DNA of 64,000 bases from Streptomyces sp. NRRL WC-3605 (GCF_001509795.1 NZ_LLZN01000038.1:1-64000), one strand, 5' to 3'; counted from the stretch's first letter, positions 26,170 through 35,916 are shown. Translations and numbers: made by a program. Notes: generated from the sequence alone by a model not told the origin.

Positions 26170-27252
26170 CTAGAGGTCCGGTGAGAAGCGCACCGCGCCC
26201 GCCGGGATACGGGCGTCGCACCAGATCCGCGCCCCCTCGCGCAGTTCGTTGTCGGCGCCGACCACCGCGCCGTCGCCGATGACCGTGCCGGTGAGGACCG
26301 AGCGCTCGCCCACCCGGGCGCGGGTGCCGATGAGCGAGTCGGTGATGACCGCGCCGGGCTCGATGACGGCACCGGGCAGGATCGTGCTGCCGAAGACGCG
26401 GGCGCCCTCGGCGACGAACGCGCCCTCGCCGACCACCGTGCCGCCGGTCAGCTTGGCGTCGGCGGCCACCGTGGCCGTGGGCAGGACGAGACGGTCGCCG
26501 CAGCGTCCCGGCACGGCGGGCGACGGGGCCCGGCCGAGGACGAGGTCCGCGGAGCCGCGCACGAACGCGGCGGGCGTGCCCAGGTCGAGCCAGTAGGTGG
26601 AGTCGACCATGCCCTGCAGGTGCGCGCCGGCCGACAGCAGGTCGGGGAAGGTCTCGCGCTCCACGGAGACGGGACGGCCCGCCGGGATGGTGTCGATGAC
26701 CGAGCGGCGGAAGACGTAGGCGCCCGCGTTGATCTGGTCGGTGACGATCTCCTCCGGGGTCTGCGGCTTCTCGAGGAACGCCGTGACGCGGCCGGTGTCG
26801 TCGGTGGGGACCAGACCGTAGGCCCGGGGGTCGGTGACCTTCGTCAGGTGCAGGGAGACGTCCGCGCCCGTGGTCTCGTGCGTACGGACCAGGGCGGGGA
26901 TGTCCAGGCCGGTCAGGATGTCGCCGTTGAAGATCAGGACCGGGTCGTCGGGCGCGGAGCGCAGCCGGGAGGCGACGTTGCGGATGGCGCCGCCGGTGCC
27001 GAGGGGCTCCTCCTCCGTCACGTACTCCAGATGCAGTCCGAGCGAGGAGCCGTCGCCGAAGTACGGCTCGAAGACCTCGGCCAGATAGGACGTCGCCAGC
27101 ACGATGTGGTCGACGCCCGCCGCTCTCGCTCTCGCCAGCTGGTGCGTGAGGAACGGGACCCCGGCCGCCGGGACCATCGGCTTCGGCGTGTGCACGGTGA
27201 GCGGACGCAGCCGAGTGCCCTTGCCGCCGACCAGGAGGATCGCTTCTGTCAC
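26170..27252 (-). CDS. Mannose-1-phosphate guanylyltransferase / NDP-sugar pyrophosphorylase
   Basis: This 360-residue nucleotidyltransferase has the GT-A-like pyrophosphorylase motif LLVGGKGTRLRPLT, then KPMVPAAGVPFL, the metal site LIFNGDIL and FLEKPQTPEEIVTDQINAG. A left-handed beta-helix tail follows (about 255-340, with repeats like VVGEGAFVAEGARVFGSTIL). It corresponds in position and type to the mycobacterial GDP-mannose pyrophosphorylase near whiB2 and fbiAB. With manA and manB here it would complete GDP-mannose synthesis; a dTDP-glucose role is possible from sequence alone. The start is GTG at 27252. Confidence 0.88.
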   Translation of the reverse strand: MTEAILLVGGKGTRLRPLTVHTPKPMVPAAGVPFLTHQLARARAAGVDHIVLATSYLAEVFEPYFGDGSSLGLHLEYVTEEEPLGTGGAIRNVASRLRSAPDDPVLIFNGDILTGLDIPALVRTHETTGADVSLHLTKVTDPRAYGLVPTDDTGRVTAFLEKPQTPEEIVTDQINAGAYVFRRSVIDTIPAGRPVSVERETFPDLLSAGAHLQGMVDSTYWLDLGTPAAFVRGSADLVLGRAPSPAVPGRCGDRLVLPTATVAADAKLTGGTVVGEGAFVAEGARVFGSTILPGAVIEPGAVITDSLIGTRARVGERSVLTGTVIGDGAVVGADNELREGARIWCDARIPAGAVRFSPDL

Positions 27253-27507
27253 CTGTCGTCTCTGCTTCCTGCCGGGACCGGCCCGAACTGTCTTTCGGCC
27301 GGCCAGTGTATGCAGACCGTTGCGCGGTGCCCTCGACGGCAGTGCGGTGCCTCGTGTCCCGCCCCTCGTCCCCCGACGGCGGTGAATGCGACCCCATGGC
27401 CCCCCATGAGTCCCCCTTCGACCGGACGACGTCCAGGGCCCCCTGTCAGACCTCTGCCGGCCGTGACGGGTTCCCTGGACGTCCTTCCCCGTTGGCTTCT
27501 CCCGCGG

Positions 27508-29106
27508 TCAGCGTCCCTGGTAACGGGCGGACGTCGAGCGGGTCGAGCCGAGCTTGCGGTAGAGCTGGAGCCCCGGGCACGCAGTGGAGAAGCCGTCCCG
27601 GTGACCGGAGATCACATTCAGTCGTACGTTCTTTCCCTTTCGGTAGAGATTGCCACCGCCGGACGTCAGATATGTCTTTCCGCGCGGATTGGCGCCGAAG
27701 AGGCCGAGCTTCCAGGCGGTGAGGCGCGCGACGGCCTTCACGGCGGCCTTGGACGGCTTCTTCGAGCCGTAGGTGCCGAGGACGGCGATCCCCATGCTGT
27801 TCGTGTTGAACCCGCGGGTGTGGGCGCCCAGGACGGCCTTCGCCACGCCCCCGGCCCGGCCCTCGTAGATCCGCCCGCACTTGTCGACGAGGAAGTTGTA
27901 GCCGATGTCGCGCCAGCCCATGCTCACGACGTGGTAGCGGTAGATACCGCGGATGACCGAAGGGGCCTGCGCGCAGGTGTACTTGTTGCCCGTGGCCGTG
28001 TGGTGGACGAAGGCCGCCTTCACCTTGCTCGTGTAGACGAACCGGCTCTCCCGCCACCGCTCGTTGGCCCCCCAGCCGCGCCGGGTGACGATGCCCGGCC
28101 GCGGCCCGATGTACGGCTTCGCCTTCTGGGCCGCCGTCAGTTCGCTGCCGCGCAGGGTCAGCAGCTCGCGCTCGGTCTCGGCCCGGCCGAGGGCGGGGAT
28201 CTCCGTGGCGCCCGCGGCGGCGAGTTCGGCGTTGGCGGTGGAGGCGGCGACGGCCTCGGCGGTCTCCGGCTGCAGGGCGCCGGGGCGGGCCGCGCCGAGC
28301 GTCTCGTCCTGGGTGGCCTCGCCGGGGTCGACGAGTTCCAGGCGCAGGCCGGCGGGCAGGGGCGTCGCGGAGGCGGGCGCGGGCGCGGGGGTGGCCACCG
28401 TGCTGTCGCCGGTGGCCGGGGTCTTCTCGGGTTTCGTGCTGTCGCCGGTCGCCGGGGTCTTCCCGGGTTTCGTGCCCGTGCCGTCGCCGGTCGCCGGGGT
28501 CTTGCCGGGTTTCGCGGCCGTGCCGTCGCCGGTCGCCGAGGTCTTCCCGGGTTCGGGGTCGGTGCCTTCCGGGGTGACCCGTAGTTCGACGCCGTTCGAC
28601 GCGCCGACCCAGAGGGGGGCCGTCGAGCCGCGCAGGCGCCCGGGGGCGCCCTCCGCGGTGTCCGGGTCGGCCGCGTGGTCGGCGTTGTGGGTCTCGACGT
28701 CCTGCCAGCCCGACCAGACGCCGGTGGCGGCCTCCCGGGTGCGGACCTGGACACGGCCGAGGAGTTCGGCGGCCGGGTCGTCCCAGACGACGCCGACGAG
28801 GGAGAAGGGACGTACGGTCCGGCGGGACAGCCCCTGTTCGGCGGGGTCGTCCGCGGCACGCTCGCGGGTGAGAGGGGTGAGGGGCAGGGACTGGGTGCTG
28901 CCGGCGGCGCTCGGCCCGGCGCTCTCCCGGCGCGCCGACGGGCCGGCCGTCAGGGCCGCGCTCGTGGCCGCTTCCGCGCCGGGCACCGGTCTCCCGGTCG
29001 CGGCGACGGCGGGTGGGGTGAGCGGGAGAGCGAGAGCGGCCGCGCACGTGACACCGATCGAGGAAGCAAGGAATCCACGCATACCCCTGATGTTGAACAT
29101 AGTCAT
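27508..29106 (-). CDS. Secreted N-acetylmuramoyl-L-alanine amidase (PGRP family)
   Basis: This 532-residue exported peptidoglycan hydrolase starts with a signal peptide (residues 1-36, hydrophobic GFLASSIGVTCAAALALPL with AVAA cleavage). An Ala/Thr-rich spacer follows, then four to five tandem 12-13 residue units like KPGKTPATGDGT (about 182-237). The C-terminal PGRP/amidase domain spans 330-505. Zinc ligands are recognisable in FVHHTATGN (His), SGHRDGF (His) and STACPGL (Cys), so it should be active. It lies among the LCP ligases, which fits cell-wall turnover. The ATG at 29106 has GGACAGG upstream; an in-frame ATG two codons later is an alternative. Confidence 0.92.
   Translation of the reverse strand: MTMFNIRGMRGFLASSIGVTCAAALALPLTPPAVAATGRPVPGAEAATSAALTAGPSARRESAGPSAAGSTQSLPLTPLTRERAADDPAEQGLSRRTVRPFSLVGVVWDDPAAELLGRVQVRTREAATGVWSGWQDVETHNADHAADPDTAEGAPGRLRGSTAPLWVGASNGVELRVTPEGTDPEPGKTSATGDGTAAKPGKTPATGDGTGTKPGKTPATGDSTKPEKTPATGDSTVATPAPAPASATPLPAGLRLELVDPGEATQDETLGAARPGALQPETAEAVAASTANAELAAAGATEIPALGRAETERELLTLRGSELTAAQKAKPYIGPRPGIVTRRGWGANERWRESRFVYTSKVKAAFVHHTATGNKYTCAQAPSVIRGIYRYHVVSMGWRDIGYNFLVDKCGRIYEGRAGGVAKAVLGAHTRGFNTNSMGIAVLGTYGSKKPSKAAVKAVARLTAWKLGLFGANPRGKTYLTSGGGNLYRKGKNVRLNVISGHRDGFSTACPGLQLYRKLGSTRSTSARYQGR
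28395..28560 (-). repeat. Coding tandem repeat in the amidase linker
   Basis: About four near-identical units of 36-48 bases encode KPGKTPATGDGT-like peptides. The linker length between the signal region and the catalytic domain is therefore likely variable. Confidence 0.8.
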
Positions 29107-29222
29107 ACAAACCTGTCCATCGAGGACTTGACGGGGCGTCGGCGGGTGTTCGGCCGAACCGGTGTCGGGGCGTTGGTGCCGCCGGGGGGTGCGACTCCGG
29201 GCGCCCGCGTACCCTTTTCCGG

Positions 29223-29978
29223 GTGAACGCCACCGATCGCACCCCTGCCGACCTGCTGCGTTCCGCGCTCGCCGCGGATCCCGGACGCCCCCTGGTGACC
29301 TTCTACGACGACGCCACCGGGGAACGCGTCGAATTGTCCGTGGCCACCTTCGCCAATTGGGTGGCCAAGACCGCGAACCTGCTCCAGGGCGACCTGAACG
29401 CCGGTCCGGGCGATCGGGTCACCCTGCTGCTGCCCGCGCACTGGCAGACGGCCGTGTGGCTGCTGGCCTGCTCCTCGGTGGGCGCGCTCGCGGACGTCGG
29501 CGGTGACCCGGCGGCCGCCGACGTGGTGGTGAGCGGACCGGACACGCTGGAGGCCGCGCGGGCCTGCCGGGGCGAGCGGGTGGCGCTGGCGCTGCGGCCG
29601 CTCGGCGGCCGTTTCCCGCAGCCCCCGGAGGGCTTCACCGACTACGCGGTGGAGGTGCCGGGCCAGGGCGACCGCTTCGCGCCGTTCACGCCGGTCGACC
29701 CCGACGAGCCGGCGCTGATCGTCGCCGGGCGCGAGTTCAGCGCCGCCGAGGTGGTGGAGCGGGCCCGCGCCGAGGCGCCGGGGCTCGGCCTGACCGGGCC
29801 GGGCTCGCGCATCCTGTCCACGCTGCCGTACGACACCTGGGAGGGGCTCGGCGCCGGGCTGTTCGGAGCTCTGGCGACGGGCGGCTCGGTCGTGCTGTGC
29901 CGCAACGCCGACGGGCTGGACGACGAGGCCCTCGCCAAGCGGATCGAGGCGGAACGGGTGACCGCCACCGCCCGCTGA
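29223..29978 (+). CDS. TIGR03089 family protein (truncated AMP-binding-like)
   Basis: This 251-residue actinobacterial protein resembles only the N-terminal part of acyl-adenylate-forming enzymes: VTFYDDATGERVELSVATFANWVAKTANLL, then GDRVTLLLPAHWQTAVWLLACSSVG. It lacks the downstream ATP-binding and acyl-adenylate motifs and the C-terminal lid, so ligase activity is unlikely; its function is unknown. A -10-like TACCCT (29210-29215) ends seven bases before the GTG, and no ribosome-binding site is present, suggesting a leaderless mRNA. It is divergent from the amidase and upstream of the LCP cluster. Confidence 0.85.
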   Translation: MNATDRTPADLLRSALAADPGRPLVTFYDDATGERVELSVATFANWVAKTANLLQGDLNAGPGDRVTLLLPAHWQTAVWLLACSSVGALADVGGDPAAADVVVSGPDTLEAARACRGERVALALRPLGGRFPQPPEGFTDYAVEVPGQGDRFAPFTPVDPDEPALIVAGREFSAAEVVERARAEAPGLGLTGPGSRILSTLPYDTWEGLGAGLFGALATGGSVVLCRNADGLDDEALAKRIEAERVTATAR

Positions 29979-30062
29979 GGCGGTCCCGCCCCTCATCACA
30001 CACGGCCCGCCGAGGCGGTTCCGGCACTCCACCGCCCGCCGAGGTGGCCCCGGCACCCCGCC
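29962..30062. repeat. Short GC-rich triplicated intergenic element
   Basis: Three imperfect copies of CCCGCYGAGGYGGYYCCGGC follow one another at about 32-base spacing after the TIGR03089 stop. They may form small hairpins (CCGCC with GGCGG) and could act as a terminator. Confidence 0.4.
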
Positions 30063-30171
30063 CCCGTCACCCGTTCGGCGCAGCACCACCCGCCCCCCGG
30101 ACGGCATCGGCGCCATGGTCGTAGGAGCAGCCCACACCGCACGCGCCATGTCATGAGGGGTGGACCCAGCC

Positions 30172-31311
30172 GTGACCGAGACCGCACGCTCGCGCCGGGG
30201 GGCGTCGGCCAGGAGGACATGGGTGCGGCGGGGGGCCGTCGGCGCCGGACTGCTGCTCGCCGCCGCCGCCGGGACCGGCTGGCTGGTGTACGCCAAGCTC
30301 GACGGGAACATCACCCCGGACGAGGCCGCCGCCGCCGAACTCGCCCGGTACGAGAAGGAACGGCCGAGCGCGGCCGTGCGGGGGGCGCAGAACATCCTCG
30401 TCATCGGCTCGGACTCGCGGTCCGGCGACGGCAACCGGCGCTACGGGCGCGACTCGGGGAGCGAGCGGTCCGACACCACGATCCTGCTGCACCTGTCCGC
30501 CGACCACCGCAGCGCGACGGCCGTGTCCATACCCCGGGACCTGATGGTCGACGTCCCCGGCTGCCGGCGCGCCGGCGGAGGGCGCAGCCGTCCCATGTTC
30601 GCGATGTTCAACCACGCCTTCCAGGTGGGCGGTTCGGCCTGCACGATCCGCACCGTGGAGCGGATGACCGACATCCGGGTGGACCACCACATGGTCGTGG
30701 ACTTCCACGGGTTCAAGGAGATGGTGGACGCCGTCGACGGCGTGGAGATCTGCCTGACGAAACCCATCCGCGACAAGGCGGCCAAGCTCCGCCTGCCGGC
30801 CGGGAAGGTGACGCTCGACGGCGAGCAGGCCCTCGGCTACGTCCGCGCCCGCAAGTCCCTCGGCAACGGCAGCGACACCGACCGCATGGAGCGCCAGCAG
30901 CGTTTCCTCGCCGCACTGGTGCACAAGGTGCAGAGCAACGACGTCCTGCTGAACCCGGTACGGCTCTATCCGGTGCTGGACGCGGCGACGTCCTCCCTCA
31001 CCACCGACCCTGCGCTGGCCAGTCTGCGTGGTTTGTACGATCTCGTCCGCGGTATGCGCGACATCCCCACCGAACGCGTCCAATTCCTGACGGTCCCGCG
31101 TGAGTCCTACGTCTACAACGCCAATCGTGACCAGTTGGTGGAACCCGAGGCGCAGCGCCTCTTCGAGCGGCTGCGCCTGGACCGGCCGGTGGCCGTCGCG
31201 GATTCCCGGGGGAAATCCCCGCGTTCCCGGGGCGAATCGGGGCAGGGGAGTTCCGCGTCCCCGGCGCCCACGTTCCGCGGCAACACGGCCGCCGAGAGCG
31301 GCTGCGAGTAA
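30172..31311 (+). CDS. LCP (LytR-CpsA-Psr) family wall-polymer ligase, copy 1
   Basis: LCP proteins attach teichoic acids, arabinogalactan-like or capsular glycans from lipid carriers to peptidoglycan outside the membrane. This copy has 379 residues: a basic N terminus, one membrane segment (about 18-42), then the LCP domain. Visible core residues are NILVIGSDSR, the pyrophosphate-binding VSIPRDLMVD and GYVRARKSLGNGSDTDRMERQQRFL. There is no C-terminal LytR_C domain; the tail is Ser/Arg/Gly-rich and disordered. GTG 30172 was chosen because GAGGGG lies 11 bases upstream, whereas the earlier in-frame GTG at 30160 overlaps it. It is the first of five paralogues. Confidence 0.9.
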   Translation: MTETARSRRGASARRTWVRRGAVGAGLLLAAAAGTGWLVYAKLDGNITPDEAAAAELARYEKERPSAAVRGAQNILVIGSDSRSGDGNRRYGRDSGSERSDTTILLHLSADHRSATAVSIPRDLMVDVPGCRRAGGGRSRPMFAMFNHAFQVGGSACTIRTVERMTDIRVDHHMVVDFHGFKEMVDAVDGVEICLTKPIRDKAAKLRLPAGKVTLDGEQALGYVRARKSLGNGSDTDRMERQQRFLAALVHKVQSNDVLLNPVRLYPVLDAATSSLTTDPALASLRGLYDLVRGMRDIPTERVQFLTVPRESYVYNANRDQLVEPEAQRLFERLRLDRPVAVADSRGKSPRSRGESGQGSSASPAPTFRGNTAAESGCE

Positions 31312-31536
31312 AGCGCATCCCAAGTCAAGGGGACCTGTCCAGGGGATTGGGCGGAATTGCCCAGTTGTAGGGACGTGGAATTTGTCACCGTTCTCGCTCG
31401 ACGCTGAACTGGGCGGATAGTGTGAGCGCCCTGGCGCACCCTGCCGTACTTGGGCTCGCGCACTGTTCGACCGAGAGACCCGAGCGCCTTGGAGGGGGTA
31501 GGCGCCGCGTGGCCCCGACGGAGGATTCAGACAACC

Positions 31537-33300
31537 GTGGACGCGCAAGGCCGTGGGCGGGCGGATGACATCGATCCCGCAGACCAGTGGGTGCTCAATC
31601 CGAACACCGGCGAATACGAACTGCGACTGACTCCTTCCGGACCGCAATCACCGGTTCCCGGTCCGCGCAGGCCGGGCCCCCGTGCCGGTGGGCCCGCGGG
31701 ACCCGGTGGCGCGGGGCGCCCGGGGGGTGGCGCCCGTGACCGGTCCGCCGCCCCTGAGCAGCGGCCCGCGCCGGGCCGTGAGGTCCCGGCCCAGCGCCGG
31801 CGCCGGGGGGAGCCCGAGGAGCCGCCGGGACGCCGTTCGCGCCGGCCCGTCAAGAAGAAGAGCCGGGCCAAGAAGGCCGTGCTGTGGACCGGTGGCGTGA
31901 TGGCGTTCGTCGTGGTCGCCGCCGCGGCCGGGGCCTACCTCTATCTGGAGCACCTCAACGACAACATCCAGTCCGTGTCCGACGACGGCGCGAGCACCGG
32001 TGGCTTCAGCAAGGACAAGGCCATCAACATCCTGCTCATCGGCACGGACAAGCGCACCGGCGCGGGCAACGAGAAGTACGGCGACTCCGGCAGCGCCGGC
32101 CACGCCGACACCACGATCCTGCTGCACGTCTCCAAGGACCGGTCGAACGCCACCGCGCTGAGCATCCCGCGCGACCTGATCGTGGACATCCCCGACTGCC
32201 CCACCGAGCAGGAGGACGGCAGCCGGAAGGTCATCCAGGGCGAGACCGGCACCCGCTTCAACAAGAGCCTCGGCCAGGCGGGCCGTACGCCCAGCTGCAC
32301 CATGCGCACGGTGACGGAGCTGACGGGGATCAAGCCGGACAACTTCATGGTCGCCGACTTCAACGCGGTGAAGACGCTGACGTCGGCCGTCGGCGGCGTC
32401 GAGGTCTGTCTGGGCAAGGACATCGACGACCCGGACTCGCACCTGAACCTGCCGAAGGGCAAGCACGTCATCGAGGGCGAGCAGGCCCTCGCCTTCGTCC
32501 GCACCCGGCACTCGGTCGGCCTGGGCGGCGACCTGAGCCGGATCGGGCTCCAGCAGCAGTTCCTCAGCGCGCTGATGCGCAAGCTGAAGTCGAACGACAC
32601 GCTCAAGAGCCCCACGAAGATGTTCACGCTGGCCGAGGCCGGCACCAAGGCGCTCACCGTCGACTCCCAGCTCGACAGCATCGACAAGCTGAAGGACCTC
32701 GGTCTGGAGCTGGGCAAGCTCAACGTCAAGAACCTGACCTTCACCACGGTCCCGGTGATCGACAACCCGGCCGAGAAGGTCAAGGTGACCGTCGTGCTCA
32801 ACCCGTCGAAGGCGCCGGAGGTCTTCCAGGCGATCCAGAACGACGTCTCCTTCACCGAGATCAAACAGCAGAAGAAGAAGGAGGCCTCCGCGGTGGCGGC
32901 CCGGCTCAAGGGCTCCAAGGCCGACGCCTCCGAGGTGCGGGTGCGGATCATGAACGGCGGGGCCCCGGCGGGCAGCGCGCAGGAGACCCTGTCCTGGCTG
33001 CAGACCGAGGAGAACGTCACCAAGTCGGAGAACGCGGGCAACGCGCCCGCGTCTCTTTCGAAGACGACGCTGGAGTACGCGCCGGACCAGGCGGACCAGG
33101 CACGCCGGCTCGCCGCCATCATGGGGCTGTCCGGCGCGGCGATGAAGCCCGGCAAGAGCGTCACCAACGCCCAGGGCCTGCCCACGATGACGCTGACGCT
33201 GGGCAAGGACTTCAAGGGGGCGGGGGTGCCCCTGACGGCTCCGACCAAGGCGCCCGACGTGGAGAAGTCCACCGCGGACAAGGTGGAGTGCGCGAAGTGA
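31537..33300 (+). CDS. LCP family wall-polymer ligase with LytR_C domain, copy 2
   Basis: This 587-residue type II membrane protein has a 114-residue cytoplasmic Pro/Gly/Arg-rich head beginning VDAQGRGRADDIDPADQWVL. One membrane helix (115-138) and the LCP core follow: NILLIGTDKR, LSIPRDLIVDIPDC, AFVRTRHSVGLGGDLSRIGL. A C-terminal LytR_C domain (about 465-560) starts with VRVRIMNGGAPAGSAQETL. The GTG at 31537 begins the conserved head and has GGAGG 12 bases upstream; no better start exists. It is separated from copy 1 by 225 bases that should contain its promoter. Confidence 0.9.
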   Translation: MDAQGRGRADDIDPADQWVLNPNTGEYELRLTPSGPQSPVPGPRRPGPRAGGPAGPGGAGRPGGGARDRSAAPEQRPAPGREVPAQRRRRGEPEEPPGRRSRRPVKKKSRAKKAVLWTGGVMAFVVVAAAAGAYLYLEHLNDNIQSVSDDGASTGGFSKDKAINILLIGTDKRTGAGNEKYGDSGSAGHADTTILLHVSKDRSNATALSIPRDLIVDIPDCPTEQEDGSRKVIQGETGTRFNKSLGQAGRTPSCTMRTVTELTGIKPDNFMVADFNAVKTLTSAVGGVEVCLGKDIDDPDSHLNLPKGKHVIEGEQALAFVRTRHSVGLGGDLSRIGLQQQFLSALMRKLKSNDTLKSPTKMFTLAEAGTKALTVDSQLDSIDKLKDLGLELGKLNVKNLTFTTVPVIDNPAEKVKVTVVLNPSKAPEVFQAIQNDVSFTEIKQQKKKEASAVAARLKGSKADASEVRVRIMNGGAPAGSAQETLSWLQTEENVTKSENAGNAPASLSKTTLEYAPDQADQARRLAAIMGLSGAAMKPGKSVTNAQGLPTMTLTLGKDFKGAGVPLTAPTKAPDVEKSTADKVECAK

Positions 33301-33611
33301 CCACGGTTTCCGGCCGGGAACGCAACTGTGCCGGGCTCTCGTTGGTCTGACACAGGACGTGGTCGTGCCGGGCGGTGTCGCCCGGCACGCCGTGCGGCCG
33401 TGCCGGGCGTGGATTTTGCCGGCACATGGCGAACCCGGATCGGACCCCAGGTGGTCTGACAGATCGCGGACCGGTGTCGGACAGGTTGGCTTGATACGGA
33501 GTTCGCTCCGCCGCGGACAGGGAGGTCCTGCGCGGAGCGACGGTGTGCGGGCCAAGGGTGGGGAAGGGCAGAGAGTTGGCGCAGAGCGGTGTGCGGGGGG
33601 AGGTCCCCGCT
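33301..33611 (+). other. Intergenic region between LCP copies 2 and 3, with terminator
   Basis: No gene is seen. A perfect 11-base-pair hairpin (33364-33374 with 33379-33389, loop GTGT) is a good terminator for LCP copy 2. TGGTCTGACA occurs twice, at 33343-33352 and 33451-33460, a possible duplicated site ahead of copy 3. Confidence 0.6.
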
Positions 33612-35228
33612 GTGGACGACACGATGTCGCTCACCCGGCAGCCCGGTCAGGACACGCCGGCCGGCCAGGACGGCGGCGGGCGGCGCGGCGGGAGAGGCGA
33701 CGGCGGCCGAGGGCCCGGCAAGGGTGGCCGCAAGCGGCGTGCGCTGCGCTGGTCGGCGACGATCCTGGCGGTCGTCATACTCGGGACCGCCGGTGCCGGG
33801 TATCTGTACTACCGGCATCTGAACGGCAACATCGAGAAGGGCGAGCGCAGCAGCGGCGACTCCAAGGCGAAGAAGGCCGAGCCGAACGCCGCGGGCCAGA
33901 CGCCGATGAACATCCTGCTGATCGGCTCCGACAGCCGCAACTCGGACGCGAACGTCGCGCTGGGCGGCAGCCGGGACAACCGGGGCAACCCGCCGCTGGG
34001 CGACGTGCAGATGCTCATCCACCTGTCGGCGGACCGTGAGAGCGCCGCGGTGGTCAGCATCCCGCGGGACACCCGGGTCGACATCCCCAAGTGCACGGAT
34101 CCCGAGACCGGCGACACCTACCCGGCCACGAACGACATCATCAACACGTCCCTGGCCCGCGGTGGGGCCGGCTGCACCCTGGCCACCTGGCAGAACCTCA
34201 CCGGGGTCTACATCGACCACTGGATGACGATCGACTTCGCCGGCGTGGTGAGCATGGCGGACGCCATCGGCGGCGTCGAGGTCTGTGTGAAGCAGAACGT
34301 GTGGGACCGTCCGCTGCCGGGGGTGCCCGGCGGTTCCGGCCTGAAGATGAAGGCCGGCCGCAAGGACGTCGAGGGCAAGCAGGCGCTGCAGTGGCTGCGC
34401 ACCCGGCACGCGTGGGGCAGCGACCCGCTGCGGGCACGCGCCCAGCACATGTACATGAACTCGATGATCCGCACGCTGAAGAAGCAGAACGTCTTCACGG
34501 ACACCGGGCGCCTGATGAACCTTGCCGAGGCGGCGACGAAGTCGCTGACGGTCTCCGAGGAGATCGGCACCGTGAAGAAGCTGTACGACCTCGGCATGCA
34601 GCTCAAGTCCGTGCCCACGGACCGCATCACGATGACGACGATGCCGAACGTCCAGGACCCGCAGAACGCCAACCACCTCGTCCCGGCGGCGAGCGCCGGC
34701 AAGATGTGGCAGATGCTCCGCGAGGACGTGCCGTTCGACAAGAACGGCAAGAAGAAGGACCAGGGCAAGGACGGCGACGCGGAGAAGGAGGCCACCACCG
34801 CCCCGACGTCCGCCCCCGGGGGGATCGGCGTCTCGGTGGTGAACGGGACCAGGACCGCCACCCTCGCGCCCGTCTCCGGCCGGGCCCACGCGATCGCCCG
34901 GCACCTGGTGGACAAGGGCTACACCCAGGCGTCGCAGGACTCGTCGCCGGCGGTCTCCGAGGAGCGCACCGTGGTGCGGTACCCCAGTGAGGACCTCAAG
35001 GGCGACGCGGTGCAGGTCGCCAAGGCGCTGGGCATTCCTGAGAGTTCGGTCCGCCGGTCCACCGACGTCTCGGGCGTCACGGTCGTCGTCGGCTCCGACT
35101 GGCGTACCGGCACCGCGTATCCGAAGCAGTCCAAGCCCTCGGCGGGCAGCCTGCCGGACGACTCCGACGCGATCAACGGTTCGGACGAGGACGCGTGCAT
35201 GGAGGTGTACGCGCCCTACCGCTGGTAG
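33612..35228 (+). CDS. LCP family wall-polymer ligase with LytR_C domain, copy 3
   Basis: This 538-residue protein has a 44-residue Gly/Arg/Lys head, a membrane helix (45-66), and an LCP core with NILLIGSDSRNSD, VSIPRDTRVDIPKC and QWLRTRHAWGSDPLRARAQHMYM. The last of these departs from the usual RxxRQQ pattern, so its ligase site is the most divergent of the five. A C-terminal LytR_C domain (about 400-515) starts IGVSVVNGTRTATLAP. The chain ends ACMEVYAPYRW. The GTG at 33612 has GGAGG eight bases upstream, which fixes the start and excludes longer readings. A strong terminator follows. Confidence 0.9.
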   Translation: MDDTMSLTRQPGQDTPAGQDGGGRRGGRGDGGRGPGKGGRKRRALRWSATILAVVILGTAGAGYLYYRHLNGNIEKGERSSGDSKAKKAEPNAAGQTPMNILLIGSDSRNSDANVALGGSRDNRGNPPLGDVQMLIHLSADRESAAVVSIPRDTRVDIPKCTDPETGDTYPATNDIINTSLARGGAGCTLATWQNLTGVYIDHWMTIDFAGVVSMADAIGGVEVCVKQNVWDRPLPGVPGGSGLKMKAGRKDVEGKQALQWLRTRHAWGSDPLRARAQHMYMNSMIRTLKKQNVFTDTGRLMNLAEAATKSLTVSEEIGTVKKLYDLGMQLKSVPTDRITMTTMPNVQDPQNANHLVPAASAGKMWQMLREDVPFDKNGKKKDQGKDGDAEKEATTAPTSAPGGIGVSVVNGTRTATLAPVSGRAHAIARHLVDKGYTQASQDSSPAVSEERTVVRYPSEDLKGDAVQVAKALGIPESSVRRSTDVSGVTVVVGSDWRTGTAYPKQSKPSAGSLPDDSDAINGSDEDACMEVYAPYRW

Positions 35229-35254
35229 TCACCCCGGACGCCGTGTCCACCCGC

Positions 35255-35283
35255 GGGATCGCCCTCGACGTGAGGGCGATCCC
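35255..35283 (+). terminator. Strong intrinsic terminator after LCP copy 3
   Basis: A perfect 12-base-pair stem (GGGATCGCCCTC at 35255-35266, complement at 35272-35283) with a 5-base loop is followed by GTTTCTTT. It is one of the few T-tailed terminators in the window. Confidence 0.88.
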
Positions 35284-35448
35284 GTTTCTTTATGGCCAAC
35301 CGGCAGCGATCTTCGGTCATAGGCGAACACGAACGATCACTCAGTGACCGGAACATGCCACGATCTTGGAGCCGTTCACGCAGGGCTGCGCTCACAAAGC
35401 CCGCGAGGGCGGGTCCGATCCGTCGCGCACGTGAGAGGTCTGCAACTG

Positions 35449-35916
35449 ATGCACAAGAGCGTGAAGTTCACAGCCACCCGCTGGATCACCACCGGGGCCA
35501 TGGTCCTCGGCCTGGGCGTCGGGGTCCCCCTGGCCACCGCCCCCGCGGCGCAGGCCGCGGCGCAGGCCGGCTGCAGCGGAACCCTGATCGACCAGATCAA
35601 GCACTACGACTACACGGTCAGTTCGCACCCGCTCGTCGCCACGACCTACCTGTACTGGGACGGCACCTACAACTGCGCGCGGTCGGTCAAGGCGGGCTCC
35701 TACTACGGTGTCAGCTCCCGGATGAACCTGGACCTGTGGACCAAGGCCGGCGGGCACGACAACGACAACGGCTACTTCAGCTACGAGGCCGGGCCCGTGA
35801 AGGTCAACGGCAAGAACACCTGTATCAACTTCGAGCTGGACATGTGGCGCCCCAACGGCGGCGCCAACTTCCTGCAGGACCACGTTCCGCCGTCGGGCTA
35901 CTTCCACTGCGGCTGA
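35449..35916 (+). CDS. Small secreted protein of unknown function
   Basis: This 155-residue protein has a clear Sec signal peptide (about 1-37; WITTGAMVLGLGVGVPLA core, APAAQAA cleavage). The mature part of about 118 residues is Tyr/Asn/Gly-rich and beta-prone (DYTVSSHPLVATTYLYWDGTY), with cysteines in AGCSG, YNCAR, NTCINF and YFHCG. These four could form two disulfides. I do not recognise the family; the size and cysteine pattern recall small secreted proteins of streptomycetes. ATG 35449 has GAGG 11 bases upstream; GTG 35431 in frame is an alternative. It is flanked by terminators on both sides, so it is monocistronic. Confidence 0.8.
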   Translation: MHKSVKFTATRWITTGAMVLGLGVGVPLATAPAAQAAAQAGCSGTLIDQIKHYDYTVSSHPLVATTYLYWDGTYNCARSVKAGSYYGVSSRMNLDLWTKAGGHDNDNGYFSYEAGPVKVNGKNTCINFELDMWRPNGGANFLQDHVPPSGYFHCG

